Source: Pogostemon cablin (Eukaryota; Streptophyta; Magnoliopsida; Lamiales; Lamiaceae). Taken from it: a DNA stretch of 64,000 bases. This document shows positions 1 to 14,000 of the stretch, in pieces. Below the pieces are notes generated by a model. It was not told the DNA's origin. It made no database searches and worked only from the letters and a program-made list of their open reading frames with translations. The stretch spans positions 16,920,852 through 16,984,851 of the forward strand of contig CM042958.1 of assembly GCA_023678885.1 (NCBI GenBank), read 5' to 3'. Numbering within the stretch: position 1 is the stretch's first letter; each line of letters opens with the position of its first letter. The position numbers and the translations under genes were made by a program.

Positions 1-3000
1 CGCAGGTTTCATTTGGATGAGTCTATTTTATTCGTTCTGAATGAGCCGGATCACATCTATGGCAGGGACCGAGACAGAGAGAAGATTGTTGGTATGGGGG
101 GCATGGGCAAGACTACACTTGCCCAGTTTGTGTACAATGATGAGAGGGTGAGCCTGCATTTTGATACCAAGTTATGGGTTTGTGTGTCTGATGATTTTGA
201 CATGAAGGCCATCCTCCGAGCTATGATACAAGACAAATCTAATTTGGAGGATTTGAACTCTTTACAGCTCCGCCTCCGTCAAGAATTGAGCGGAATAAGA
301 TACTTGATGATTTTGGATGATGTGTGGAATGATAATCAAGATGATTGGTTTCAGTTGAAGAGCATCCTGGCATATGGTTCAATGGGTGCTTCCATTGTTG
401 TCACCACTCGTCAAAAAAAATTGGCAGATATCATGGGAACACTTCCCTGTCATTGCTTGTCTCAGTTGTCTGATGAGAATTGTTGGCTCTTAGAGCGTTT
501 GGACAAGAGAGCGAGCAATGTCCTGCCTACTTGGAAAGCATTGGAAGGCGAATCGTGAAGAAATGTTGTGGTGTTCCTCTGGCGGCTAAGGCTCTTGGAG
601 GTCTTCTGCGGTTTAATAAAGAAGAGAAGGAATGGGTTCGCATAGGAGAGAGTCCCATGTGGAATCTTTCAGAAGCAGAAAATTCAATCTTGCTAATACT
701 GAGATTGAGTTACCGCAATCTGTCTTTTGTATTGAAGAGATGTTTTATTTATTGTGCGCTCTTTAAAAAGGATTATTCATTTGAGAAGACGGAATAGATA
801 TTTCATTGAATGGCTCATGGATGCATTTGGAGCGAGAAGTGGAAGAAGTTGGTGGTGATCACATATGGAATGAGTTGGCTTTGAGATCCTTCTTTCAAGA
901 TATTGATACGAGTGGAGGAGAAATCAGATTTAAAATGCACGATCTTGTTCATGATCTTGCACAATCCATCATGGAGAACAGAGTTCACGGGACTGAGACA
1001 GAGAGCAGCAGCACAAATACTGCTTCTAATTCCAAAATACGTCAGGTACGTTGGAGGAGACGACCTAAGAATAGTTGTTCAAGTGTACTGGCAGAGGTGT
1101 CCACATTAACCACCATTATCAACTTCTATCGCTTGAGAAGACTAAATCTAAGGGGGTTTAAGATGGAAGAGTTGTCAAGTGCAATAGGCAAGTTGAAACA
1201 GTTCTTCCATCCTATCTGTTGTCGTGGTACTAAGTATTGAGGAGTGCACAGAGTTTGAAGTACTGATGTCAGAGGCGGTTAAACATCTTCATCTCCTTCA
1301 ATATCTCCAATTGTATGATCTTCAAGACATGGTATCCTTACCACAAGCATTACAGCATCTCCCCTCTCTCGGAACTCTACACATTACGAGTCTCAACAAT
1401 CTAATTTCACTGCCCGAATGGTTGCCTCATTGAACTTGGACGGTTAAATTGATTAGAGCAAGTGTACTCTATCGTGTGTAGTACGTAAACGACCAAGTAC
1501 AAAATTTATAATATATCGAACCCAAGGGCGAAAGTGTGTATCCGTATTTGAAAGATGTTTGACTCTATAAGGACTAATCAATAAAAATGAGGGGTAGCTT
1601 AACACTACAAAATAGCAACTAAGAAAGCATTAAAAGATAGAATGATACGATGGATATGGAAGATGGATGAGTGGATGAATGTGAATGGATGAAGTAACAA
1701 TCTAAAGAGGAGCAAGACTAACCACATTTAAGATCAAGGACATAACATGACTTGTTAAATTCAAATGACAAATATCAATAATCATTGGAATAGAAGCAAT
1801 CATATATATACCCCTAATCCCTAGGCCAAGGTAATTAGGTTCTCAAATCATTACAAGTTTCAATCACAAAAGATTGAATCTCACTCTCAATTCCCTTAAG
1901 TACTATGATAACAAGATTAGTCTCCTCACTCAATTAATAGACCAAATATGATAAACCAATTAAGTGTTCTCACATGAATGTTCTAAGAATATCAAGATGT
2001 TACCACATACTAACATACAAAATTCATATTATAACATGATTCAATCAAAACCCTATTCACAATATTGGATTGGTCCTCCTAATACTATAACTAGAGAATT
2101 CAACCACACACATCATAATACAAATTAAGTAATCATAAATCATGTAAGAAATTTCAAAAATCACATCAATTAAACCATTAAAAATTCAACAAATCCATAG
2201 ATCCTTAATTCATCAAGTGGCTAGCCTCACAAGAGGTCTAGCTAACAACAAATATCATGAAAACATCTTCAAAATGCTTACACAAATTCATTGTTTCAAA
2301 CAAAATAAAAAAAAATTACAAATTAAAGTCAAAATATCTTCCCTTCTTGAGTTGGGTTGAATTTCTTCCTTCAAGATATTTTCCTCTCTCCTTGAGCCTC
2401 AATCCTCCATAGATATGTGATGGGTTGATGGAAAGTGTGATCCATGGAATTTGAAGAGAGATTGAGTGAAAATTTGGTGGATAATGGATGGAAGATGGTA
2501 GTGTGTGTGGAAAGTGGTGTGTTAGTGTGTGTGGGCGATTTTGGGTCTCCCCAACTCTCCCTCAATCAAACTTGGGGAAAAAGTAGCTAAAATGGGAATT
2601 AAAACTGATTTTCTGGACAGATGGCAAAATGCTCAAAAATTCGATTGAATTTTTGTGAGGGATGTCGAATTTTTCTGCAATTCTGCACAAAAATTCGACC
2701 CAATTTTTCTGCTGCTGGTCGAATTTTTATGTCAGTATGTTCAACCTTCAATGCTCTGTTTCGCCCCAGTTTTTCGTAAAATTTCACAAAAATTTTTGTG
2801 ACAGTTTTGCCCTGCTTTACTGTTTTGGCTCATCTCTCTCTTTTTAACTTCGAATTGAGATCCGCTTTTTCCTACATCATCCTCTTCATTTCTAGAATCC
2901 ATTTATGTCTAAAAATCACACAAATTCCACCAAAGTACAAATTCTCCAAATATTTACAAATATCGAGCAATTCAGGGCACTTAAACGCTCAAATCAAGCA

Positions 3001-3246
3001 TAATTATATGAAATCATACTATAAATGGACCCTAAATTTACGAGATTTCTACACTCATCACTCTATCTTAAATCTCTCACTCGGTTGGACATCACCAACT
3101 GCCCAAACATTCCATCATTCCCTTCAACTATGAAGGAAATGACAAATCTCAAGTTTCTTTCTATTTTGAGTTGCCCAAAACTGGAGAGGCGACAGGATTG
3201 GCAAAACATTGCCCACATTCCCCGCATCGACATTAATTACATTTAA
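1..3246 (+). pseudogene. CC-NBS-LRR (RGA-like) resistance gene, broken
   Basis: Remnant of an intracellular plant immune receptor, cut by the window start, so any coiled-coil region is absent or outside. Seen in order: P-loop GMGGMGKTT (about 91-117), kinase-2 LMILDDVW (about 304-327), RNBS-B IVVTTR, a GLPL-type motif CGVPLA (about 567-584), RNBS-D-like CFIYCALF, and MHDLVHDLA (935-961). LRR-like text follows at 1125-1434 and resumes at about 3061-3246 (ends PRIDINYI). Breaks: the usual stretch between DREKIV and the P-loop is missing; the frame shifts near 480-500; a stop falls at about 795-800; the frame is lost again in the LRR; and about 1.6 kb of foreign DNA splits the LRR at 1450-3060. 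The family is clear from motif order. With this many lesions no full-length receptor can be made. Confidence 0.88.
1450..3060. mobile_element. Insertion splitting the NBS-LRR pseudogene; LTR-like ends
   Basis: AT-rich non-coding DNA separates two LRR pieces that would otherwise join. It starts TGATTAGAG and ends CACTCATCA, so it has TG...CA ends and a short imperfect inverted terminus typical of an LTR. No gag or pol frame is present, which suggests a solo LTR or a non-autonomous element. A clean target duplication was not found: TTAAAT lies just left (1444-1449) and again seven bases right of the end (3068-3073), so the exact boundary is uncertain. Confidence 0.5.
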
Positions 3247-5039
3247 TTAGCAAAGGTGTAGACAGTAGCCTCATTTCTTAACTTTTTGCATTTATTAATT
3301 CGCGCACATACATCACACATCCGCATTTCATTACTGGAATCACTTAGCTACTACTTTCTCTTTTACTAACATTTGAGATAGCCACATGTGAACAGAGTGT
3401 ATCAAGACCTTCCTAAATACTTATAATTTTACTTTTAAAGATGCTAAACTTAAAAAATAAGACAATTTATAGTGCGCACCCAGGTGCACCCATATACAAA
3501 TATAAACAAAAACATATACAATTAAGAATAAAAATGTATACAATTTAATTGTTAATTTTTTTAATGAAAAATTATATATAATATTCAATAAAAAGTTATA
3601 CACATATGGATGTTAAATCTTTTTAATGAAAACTTAATGTGAAAAAAGTATACAATTATTACAAAACACGTATACAAAATAGAATAATATGTATACAAAA
3701 TAGAATAAAAAGACATACACATATGAGTGCACCCTTTTACACTAGTGCACCCAATGTACACTCTAAAAATAAACATTCAACACATACAGCGCTAAATCAG
3801 TTGCATAGAATATATATTGAAATGGGTAAATGTTATTTCAGCCGAACAGTTACAAAGTATATAAGTACAATGCTGACAGGACCTAACACTTATCTTTCGC
3901 CTATAGCATGAGATGCAACAACTCAATATTTCAAATACAAGCATACAATTTGATTGATGATTCTATCCACAACATAATCTGAATAAACTATTGAATATAT
4001 ACTTTGCCTAACATTTTTAACTCAATAATTTTTTTTCATTAAATAAACTATTGAATATATATGTGAAGGAGAATCGAATAGCTAAGATTATAAATTAAAT
4101 CAAAGCAATGATTTTTTGTCAAATTTTTAGAAATTCTATGCATTTATGAAAGCCCTTCTCTATTGGACTTGGCATCTGATCTATTCTTTTCAGAGAAACC
4201 CCCAAAAAGAAATGGAAAAAAAATCCTAGTTAATAACCCTCATCCAAGTTAGGGTGTTATATTTTACTCTGTAGTTGAGAAGTTTTAGTTGTCCTTTTAT
4301 CTTTTGCAAAGACGTGTATGGTATCGTTTTACTTTCCTAAAATAGATTTAAAAAATGATAACATCCTAATAAAAAGTGTTATTTGGATTAACGAAAATTA
4401 ACAGTGCAACAAAAAAATTTGATAATTATTTTTTAAAAAGTATAAAAAAAACAGTTAAAACAATTTCACACAAGTCTTGTCATTTATCTTTATCTTTTTA
4501 TTTTTATTTTTATTTTAAATTTGGTTGTAACATTCTAGAATTTTTACGGTGAAAGCAAACCTGACGGATTTTATTTTTTAAGATAATTATCACATTAACA
4601 CTGACTTAATTATTGATTGATCCATTAAAAGACACAAGGAGCAGCGTGAATAATCAACGAGTGCTCGCTGCATTCACGGCTTCACTCCCTCATAGCCTGA
4701 TAATTATATTTTTTAAAAATAATAGAGCACATCCAACACAAAATGTGCATATATCAACATCACATTCACACGGAGGAATCCCTTCAATAAATCATGGAGT
4801 ATTAGTTATCAAATGGGGTATTTGATTTCATTCACACAGCCATGAACTATAGCTGAGCCTCGGCTATTCCTTTTATCCTTTACACAGTGTGCATCAGATA
4901 ATCAGTTCTCTATCTAACACTCGGAAATAGCTCAGAAAAATGAGAATGATGTCGAATAATTAGCAGGTGATGGATGCAGTGCACGCAATACAACACTAGA
5001 GAAGGAATGGTGTTAGCAACAACGATCATTTGTCAACTT
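3247..5039. other. Intergenic, AT-rich, with a repeat remnant
   Basis: No supported gene. At about 3470-3770 there is repeat-like sequence carrying GTGCGCACC and several GTGCACCC motifs around TATACAAAAT runs, resembling the ends of the fold-back at 34262-34580. The right end, near 4600-5039, is probably 3' untranslated and flanking DNA of the AFG1-like gene on the minus strand. Short open frames here have no recognisable content. Confidence 0.4.
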
Positions 5040-8000
5040 TTACTCCTGGAAATAAGGATGAATGTGGCGAACGCCTTCAAGGTATAATGGTGTTTGCATT
5101 TCAATCAAACGAGAAGCCTGCACAATTCAGCTAGTTTAGATTGGAAGCTAGGAAGTGGAATTGCAGGTCTAAATGCTTATGCAACGATCATCAGTCCAAT
5201 GGGAAGTAACATAGCATCCGAGTGGTAAATTCTAAAGCTAAGCACGTAGAAGTATATGTTGTATATGTAGACCATGGATGCATGTAGGTGTGTGTGTGGC
5301 TTATATATCAATAAATGAACACATGGAATGATGATGAATGATTAGCAGCAAAGTTAGTTGAGAAGCTAAAGCTCAACAAAGCTGCATAAGATGAACAAAT
5401 AAGATCAGAAGTAAATCAAATGGACTGCTGCAGATTGTGATGAAGGATTGTTTGATAAAGTGAAGATTAAATGATAGGAAGTTAGTTACAACTGTTAGCA
5501 ACTGATTGAAAGGAAGTTAGAATGGAAATCAACTGATCTATGTGACAGTTAGAAAGGGACTAATGTAGATTGATCAGTTGGCAAGGATCAACTGTAATCA
5601 ACTAAACCATTAGTTGATTACTTAGGTGATATATGTGTGATGATAGATAAGAAAGCATGGCAGATCAGATGAGCTTGCTACGATTGATTAAACTGCCATC
5701 TCTTGACAGTTAAGTTGGCTAGATCAATTAGTTAGGATTCAAGAAGATAAGGTGCTAATTGGATGGTGAAAGTTCAACACAATGTGATCAACATAAAGTG
5801 GTAAAGCCATAGGATCAAGAGATATGTTGTCGTGAGAAGTTGAAGTAGTTGGAGCAGTTGCAACTAAGCTCAAAACTGACCATGTGGAAGTTATGATTAC
5901 TGATGTGTTTGATCTGTAGCAATGTAGTATAAATGCATCATCATACACAGCAAAGAAAACAAGAGAGAAGCCGATCATCATCAACACACAAGTTAGTGAA
6001 ACAAGTTAGGGTTTCTTAAGTGTTCTAGTTCATCATCTTCATCACATTGTAACCATGTTTCATCAAGATAGTGATTACTCTCCTTTAGAGTGGATGTAGA
6101 TCAACATGATCGAACCACTATAATTCTTGCCTTCTTTCTTCAAGTTTTAAATTCTATTTTGTTTATTATCAACACACAACATTATCTTAGGGTTGATAGA
6201 TCAAGCTTGTAGTTGGAAGGTGTTGATTTCATAAGAATTGGCGCCGTCTGTGGGAAGGCCAAACCAGAAGAAGAAGAAGAAGACTCAGTGGAGAAGAAGA
6301 AGATCAGATGGTTACCACAAAGTTTGATATTGAAAAGTTCACAGAGAAGGCAGACTTCAGTCTGTGGAGGATGAAGATGGAAGCCATTTTGGTTCAACAA
6401 GGTCTGTCAGATGCCATTAAGTCATTGCCTGAAGATCAGATAGCTGGAGTAGGTGCTGCTGGTCTTGCAGCAGATCAAGAACAACAAATCAAGGCCAGAA
6501 GTGCTCTCATTCTGTGTCTTGGAGATAAGGCTCTAAGGGAGATCTCTAAAGAACCTACTGCAAGAGGAGTTTGGAAGAAATTGGAGGAGTTGTACATGGT
6601 TAAAAGTTTGGCAAACCGTTTGTACATGAAGCAGAAGTTATACTCCTTCAAGGTATCAGAAGATAAGTCTATAATTGGTCAGTTAGATGAGTTTAACAAG
6701 ATCATTGATGACTTAGAAAACATAGATGTGGCTCTGTCAACTGAAGATAAGGCTGTCATTCTCATGTCAGCACTTCCAAAGTCTTTTGAAGGTTTGAGAG
6801 ATACTCTATTGTTTGCTAATGCTGAATCAATCTCCCTTGAGCAAGTGTTGTTGGCAGTCAAGGCAAAGGTACTTCACAAGAATCCAGAACAGCAAGCAAA
6901 TGCAGAAGGATTGACAGTGAAGAAACAAAATCAGTGGAATAAGAATAACAAGAATAGTAAGAGTGATGTTGATAAGAGGAAGCCTGAAAAGAACTATAGT
7001 GCACCAGCAGATGAAGAAGAAAACAAGAATTGCTTCCACTGCAATAAACCAGGACATTACAAGAAACAATGTTACAAATGGAAAGTAATGGTAGCAAAGA
7101 AAATAGCTGAAAAGAGAGGAAATAAGAGGCCTCATGCAAATCAGGTAACAACTAATCAAGGTGCTACAGACTCTGATTTCATTGAAGCAATGTTTGTGAG
7201 TTCTAGTTCAGTTTCAGAAAAGTGGGTTATGGATTTTGGATGTACTTTTCATATGACTTCAAGAAAGGACTGGTTTACTGAATTGAGGTCACAAGATGAA
7301 GGATCAGTAATGCTAGGTGATGATCATACTTGTAAGATTGTTGGAATTGGTTCTGTCAAACTTAAAATGTTTGATGGAAAAGTCAGAATGTTAAACAATG
7401 TTAGATATGTACCAAGCTTAAGGAGAAATCTAATATCTCTTGGAATGTTAGTTTCTCAAGGTTATGAGTGTCATTTGAAAGAAGATACACTTGCTGTCAT
7501 AAAAGGAAAGTCAGTAGTTGTTAAAGGATTCAAGAAGTCTGATCTGTACTTCTTGGATGGTTCAGTTGTGACTGGACAAAGTAATACAACTAAGGATGAG
7601 AGTAGTGTTAATGTTTGGCATGGGAGGCTTGGTCATATAAGTGAAAGAGGTTTACAAGAACTTGCAAGACAGAAGTTACTTGAGATCAGCTCAACCTGTA
7701 AGTTAGATCAATGTGAGGCTTGTATATTAGGAAAAGCTAAGAGGTTGAAGTTTGGTGCAGCTAAGCATAATACCAAAGCTAGGTTAGAATATGTTCACTC
7801 AGATCTTTGGGGGCCTTCCAAGACTTCAACAATAGGAGGTGGAAAATACTTCATTTCATTCATTGATGATTATTCAAGAAAGGTGTGGATTAAAATTCTG
7901 AAAACAAAGGATGAAGCACTATCAGTTTTTAAAGTATGGTTGACAGAAGTAGAATTACAAACTGGAAACAAGGTCAAGTGCTTAAGAACAGACAATGGTC

Positions 8001-11000
8001 TTGAATTTGTGTCACATGAATTCAATAAGTTTTGTCAAGAAAAAGATATTAAGAGGCACAAGACAGTACCAGGTACACCACAGCAAAATGGAGTGGCTGA
8101 GAGAATGAATCAGACACTTCTTGCAAGAGTTAGGTGTAGATGAGCAGTGGAGGTTTCTCAAAGGGTTTCTGGGGTGAGTTAGTATCTACTGCAGCCTATT
8201 TGATTAATCTGTCACCATGCACAGCACTCAAGTTTAAACCACCTGAAGAAGTATGGTCTGGAAGGGTACCAGACTATAGTCAACTGAGGATTATAGGATG
8301 TTTGGTGTATTCACATCAGAAACAAGATAAGTTAGATCCTAGAACAATTAAGTGTGTGCTAGTTGGCTATCCTAAAGAGGTAAAAGGGTACAGACTATGA
8401 TGTTATGAGAGTAACAAGTTCATAGTTAGTAGAGATGTGACATTCAATGAAGGAAGAATGCCTTTGTTGGAAAGAGGATCTGATAAATTGATAACTACTG
8501 ATAAGTGTGAGTTTGAGGTGGAGCATGATGACAAAACAGTTGTACAGCATGATCAATATCAAAGAGAAGATAGTGTACATGAAGAAATTGATGCTGAAGA
8601 AAGGTCTGAATCATCTGTTTCAAATGAAAGAAGAACTTTAAGTAGCTATCAGTTGGTTAGGGATAGGTTGAGAAGGCAGATCAAAACACCTATAAGGTAT
8701 ATAGAGGCAGACACTGTGTCATATGCATTATATGTAGCATCAGATGTTGATGTCTATGAACCTAGGACATACTCAGAAGCAGTTTCAAGCAAGAAGAGTA
8801 TGCATTGGTTGGATGCTATGGAAGAAGAGCTACAATATTTAAAAAGGAATAATACTTGGATGATTGTTGACAGGCCTGCTAATTAGAAGCTTGTAGGCTG
8901 TAAGTGGATATATAAGAAGAAACCAGTTACTAGCAAGGAAGGAGGAATTAGATTTAAAGCAAGGCTTGTAGCAAGAGGTTTTTCACAGCAAGAAGGTGTA
9001 GATTATAATGAAATCTTCTCACCAGTGGTTAAACATTGCTCAATAAGGATTCTGCTATCATTAGTTACTCAATTGGACTTGGAATTACATCAAATGGATG
9101 TAACAACAGCTTTCTTACATGGAAATTTAGATGAGAAGATTTATATGAAGATTCCTGAGGGAGTTAATCTACAAGGAGCAGACTCAAAGGCTTGTCTATT
9201 ACTTAAATCATTATATGGTCTGAAGTAAAGTCCAAGACAGTGGTATCTCAGGTTTGATGAGTACATTACTTCAAATGGTTTTGACAGAAGCATGTATGAT
9301 AGCTGTGTATACATAAGATGTGATAAAGGAAGCTATATTTATCTTCTACTATATGTAGATGATATACTAATAGCTTGTAGAGACATGATAGGAATCAATT
9401 CAGTGAAGGATACTTTGAGGAAGGAATTTGACATGAAAGATCTTGGAGAGGCAAGGATGATTCTTGGAATGCAGATAGAGAAAGATGATTCTTGGAATGC
9501 AGATAGAGAGGAATAGATCAGCTGGAGTATTAAGGTTGTTTCAAGAATCATACCTGGATAAAGTTTTAAAGAGGTACAATATGAATCTTTGTAAGAGTTC
9601 ATCAGTACCAGTTAAGCAAGGGGTGAGCCTATCATCTCTTCAAGGGCCTCAAACAGACAAAGAATGGTTTGAAATTGGTAAAGTACCTTATGCAAGTGCA
9701 GTGGGCAGTCTAATGTATGCTATGGTGTGCTGTAGACCAGACTTGGCATATGTAATGAGTGTGATCAGTAGATTTATGAGTGATCCTGGTCTTGTTCATT
9801 GGGATACAGTAAAATGGGCAATGAGGTATGTTAGAGGAACTATATCAGTTGGGTTGAAGTTTCAAAAACAGGATGCTTGGGATGATGCTGTTGTTGGTTA
9901 TGTTGATGCAGATTATGCAGCCAACCTTGATACAAGGAAATCAATGACAGGTTATGTGTTCAAGTTATTTGGTACAGCAATAAGTTGGAAGGTTACACAT
10001 CAACACATAGTGGCTTTATCCACCACTGAAGCAGAATTTGTTGCTCTTACAGAAGCAATAAAGGAAGGTGTTTGGTTGATTGGTATTTTGAGAGAATTTG
10101 GGGTTCAGCAGAATAGCATTGAGGTGTATTGTGATAATCAAAGTGCTGTACATCTCTCAAAGCATCAAGGATATCATGAGAGGACTAAACACATTGATGT
10201 GAGACTTTATTTCATAAGAGATATGATAGAAGAGAAGATAGTTGCTGTCAAAAAGGTTAAGACAACTGAAAATCCTGCTGACATGTTCACTAAGGCTTTA
10301 CCTATTCAAAAGTTTGAATTGTGTAAGAGTCTTATTGGAATTCACTAAAGGAGAAAAGAAAGGTGAGCTGCAGCCTGTAAGTGCAGCAAGGTGGAGAGTA
10401 GTTTGTCACTTGTGATGATACATGGTCTAAGGTGGAGAATTGTTGTATATGTAGACCATGGATGCATGTAGGTGTGTGTGTGGCTTATATATCAATAAAT
10501 GAACACATGGAACGATGATGAATGATTAGCAGCAAAGTTAGTTGAGAAGCTAAAGCTCAACAAAGCTGCATAAGATGAACAAATAAGAACAGAAGTAAGC
10601 AAATGGACTGCTGCAGATTGTGATGAAGGATTGTTTGATCAAGTGAAGATTAAATGATAGGAAGTTAGTTACAACTGTTAGCAACTGATTGAAAGGAAGT
10701 TAGAATGGAAATCAACTGATCTATGTGACAGTTAGAAAGGGACTAATGTAGATTGATCAGTTGGCAAGGATCAACTGTAATCAACTAAACCATTAGTTGA
10801 TTACTTAGGTGATATATGTGTGATGATAGATAAGAAAGTATGGCAGATCAGATGAGCTTGCTATGATTGATTAAACTGCCATCTCTTGACAGTTAAGTTG
10901 GCTAGATCAATTAGTTAGGATTCAAGAAGATAAGGTGCTAATTGGATGGTGAAAGTTCAACACAATGTGATCAACATAAAGTGGTAAAGCCATAGGATCA

Positions 11001-14000
11001 AGAGATATGTTGTTGTGAGAAGTTGAAGTAGTTGGAGCAGTTGCAACTAAGCTCAAAACTGACCATGTGGAAGTTATGATTACTGATGTGTTTGATCTGC
11101 AGCAATGTAGTATAAATGCATCATCATACACAGCAAAGAAAACAAGAGAGAAGCCGATCATCATCAACACACAAGTTAGTGAAACAAGTTAGGGTTTCTT
11201 AAGTGTTCTAGTTCATCATCTTCATCACATTGTAACCATGTTTCATCAAGATAGTGATTACTCTCCTTTAGAGTGGATGTAGATCAACATGATCGAACCA
11301 CTATAATTCTTGCCTTCTTTCTTCAAGTTTTAAATTCTGTTTTGTTTATTATCAACACACAACATTATCTTAGGGTTGATAGATCAAGCTTGTAGTTGGA
11401 AGGTGTTGATTTCATAAGAGTATAGGTACCAAATAAGGTATTATGCGTTTATTATACAAGAATCAGTAATGGCTATATGATGATTTCATTAAAAAATATT
11501 AGTAGAGTTTCATCAACGGAAAGTGAGATAATTATGTGACTGAAGAGGAAATAAAATACTCACAGCTCTTTGAAATGCAAACTTCTCCTCTTGACCAGAC
11601 ACAAGGGAAATAATTCCTTTAGGTGATCCACCCGAGCTCACGTAGCCCTCTGACAGAACATCTCGTCTGAGTTTAGCATCTTCTGTCTCTGTTTCAAACT
11701 TGACACTGAAATATGAGAACAACAAGATCAGTTTTTGCACTCTCTAGAAATTTGCATTTGTGTTACACATGTCCAAAAAAAATTATCATTTGAAAACTTG
11801 TGTTGTACACGATAAATAAAATGCAAGTGTCTTTTCCAGAAATACACTCATTTATCACTGGATACATCGGGAAGATTCTTTTAAACTCGAAGCCAATAAA
11901 AGTGAACATGCCTATATCATTACTCATTTCCCTTATCATTAACGAGCCAATATTCTTAGATCCACTTTAGAGTTGCAGCCACACAAAGGTGCAGTAAACT
12001 ATTCAAGAATCAAGATACTTGCCTCTCTAAATCAAATAATGTACCCTCTTCAGTACCCTGAAATAGATCATCGATAGAAGCAGCAGCTGAACAATATAGG
12101 CAGCAATGATGGTTGTACAATTCATCGATGAGGGTGATAAACCTCCTAGCCTGAGAAAAGAGAAAATCTGTCACTAACCAAATCACTGTCCACGGAAACT
12201 ACAAAATTATGACTTACGAACGAATTGAAACAAGTAATCAAGCATAAAATTTTAATTCAATCCCCTCAATATTTTATACTACTAATCAAGGCAATACAAA
12301 AATTATACTTCGGAGGGACTTCAGTTTAACACAATAAAATAGAGTTACCATTATATCAAAATTGATGGCATTAGCAGTAAAATTTATGAGAAGTATATTC
12401 ATTCCTTCATAATCCTGGGACTTGACAAATTCTAGAAGCAAATTACTTTTAGATATAATAATCACATAAACCTTCATTCAAGTTTGGTATATACTAACAC
12501 AGGGGTGTTATGTATCACCCTATTTGAATATCAACACTCATACAGCATGCATTTATAATAACATGAGTATTGTACTCAACAAAACTCAGCTTAGCCTCAA
12601 GTGCATGAAAGTGATAAGCTGTGTGAAAGCAATTCACCTTATCTCGGATACGCATACTCATGACAGGAATATCTGATATGAAGACTGTATGGTAGGTTTT
12701 GGCGATAGCAATATAATCAGCAGCCCCAATCTGTTTGATATAAGAGTAACAGACAAAGAGAAAATAAAAAAGAAACCATTAACAAAGAACTTAGGAAGAG
12801 AAGTCAATCAACAAGCTTCTACTTGGAAATTTCAAACATTATATTCTTCTTTCAACTTAATTACAAGGATAATTGCAGATGAATATAATAATTACAATTT
12901 TTCATCATAGAACCGAAATAATGAGTACATATGCATGTGTATTCATATATTAATATTTTCTTCCACCATAGGATGTTCTCCTAACTTGAGTTATCTATAC
13001 TATAAACCAGCGGCGGACCCAATGGGGTTCATGGGGGTACAACTGTACCCCCAAAATGAAAATATACTCCCTTGTATATATGTTGTAAAAATATTATAAT
13101 CATTAAAATTTATAGTTATATTATTAATTTAATGGTAATATTGCATGACACCTCCACACGTGATATTATTTAATATTATTTTAATTAATTATCAATTTTT
13201 ATTAAAGATTTTTTTTTTAAATGTTGGTATTTTTTATTTATATTATAAATTATTTATAAAATAATTCTATGCACCACTATGATTTTATTTAATCTAAATA
13301 TCACTTTTTATTAAAAAGTTATCATTTTTTAGCAGTCTCACAAAGATAATGTACGAAAATGATGCATAAGATTAGGTGTGTTCTTACGTTAACCTTTAAA
13401 AGCTATATTTTGCATCTTATATACTCCCTCCACGGCCATGTAAAGGGTTGTTTTTTTCTTTTTACACGTGAATTGGGTAGTATCTTTATTTAATGTGTAA
13501 TGAATAGTTGTACAAATGGGTGTGTGGACCCATATTTTAATCGTATTAGTGAGTGGGTGTTAGTCCTATGTGTGTAAAAAATGAAAAATGACTCTTTGAG
13601 TGGAAAACCCAAAGTGAAAAAAATGAATCATTTGAAGGAGACGGAGGGAGTGACTTTAATAATTTCGTACCCCCATATATAAATTCCTGGGTCCGCCACT
13701 ACTATAAACTAAATTGTTAATGGTTCTTTTAGAAATATTCTGAGCTAAAACTTTGACTCACAGCCTAAAACACACAAAATTCCTTACAGTGAACTTTATA
13801 AACACCTTACCATGTAATAAATACATCAATTTGCTTCAAGAAGAAGAAACAAGGAGATTACTATATAATAATAATGCAGTTAAACATAAATTAGTCTGTA
13901 TCTAAAAGTCCGAACATACTGGTTGACCACATAAATATTCAATTGTGAACCGTGCCACCCCATCACAGCATTGAGGGACTTCCAGTGATCTGGTCATACA

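Larger units (their letters stand above)
5252..11424 (+). mobile_element. Ty1/copia LTR retrotransposon A, complete but decayed, in the last AFG1 intron
   Basis: The body is 5257-11419, flanked by the 5-bp target duplication GTATA (5252-5256 and 11420-11424). LTRs are 980 and 979 bp and differ at roughly ten positions by eye, so insertion is recent. The ends are TG...GA instead of TG...CA, confirmed by the duplication. A primer site follows the 5' LTR, and a purine-rich tract AAGGTGGAGAAT (10429-10440) precedes the 3' LTR. Domain order gag, protease, integrase, reverse transcriptase, RNase H marks Ty1/copia. The element lies antisense to the host gene, between its exons 13 and 14. Confidence 0.95.

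Noticed and set aside
4613..4825. 70-codon frame in the spacer near AFG1
   Set aside because: No domain, low-complexity surroundings, probably flank of the AFG1 3' end.
5739..5987. 82-codon minus frame repeated at 10922-11170
   Set aside because: It is in both LTRs of element A, which is why it appears twice; no protein features.
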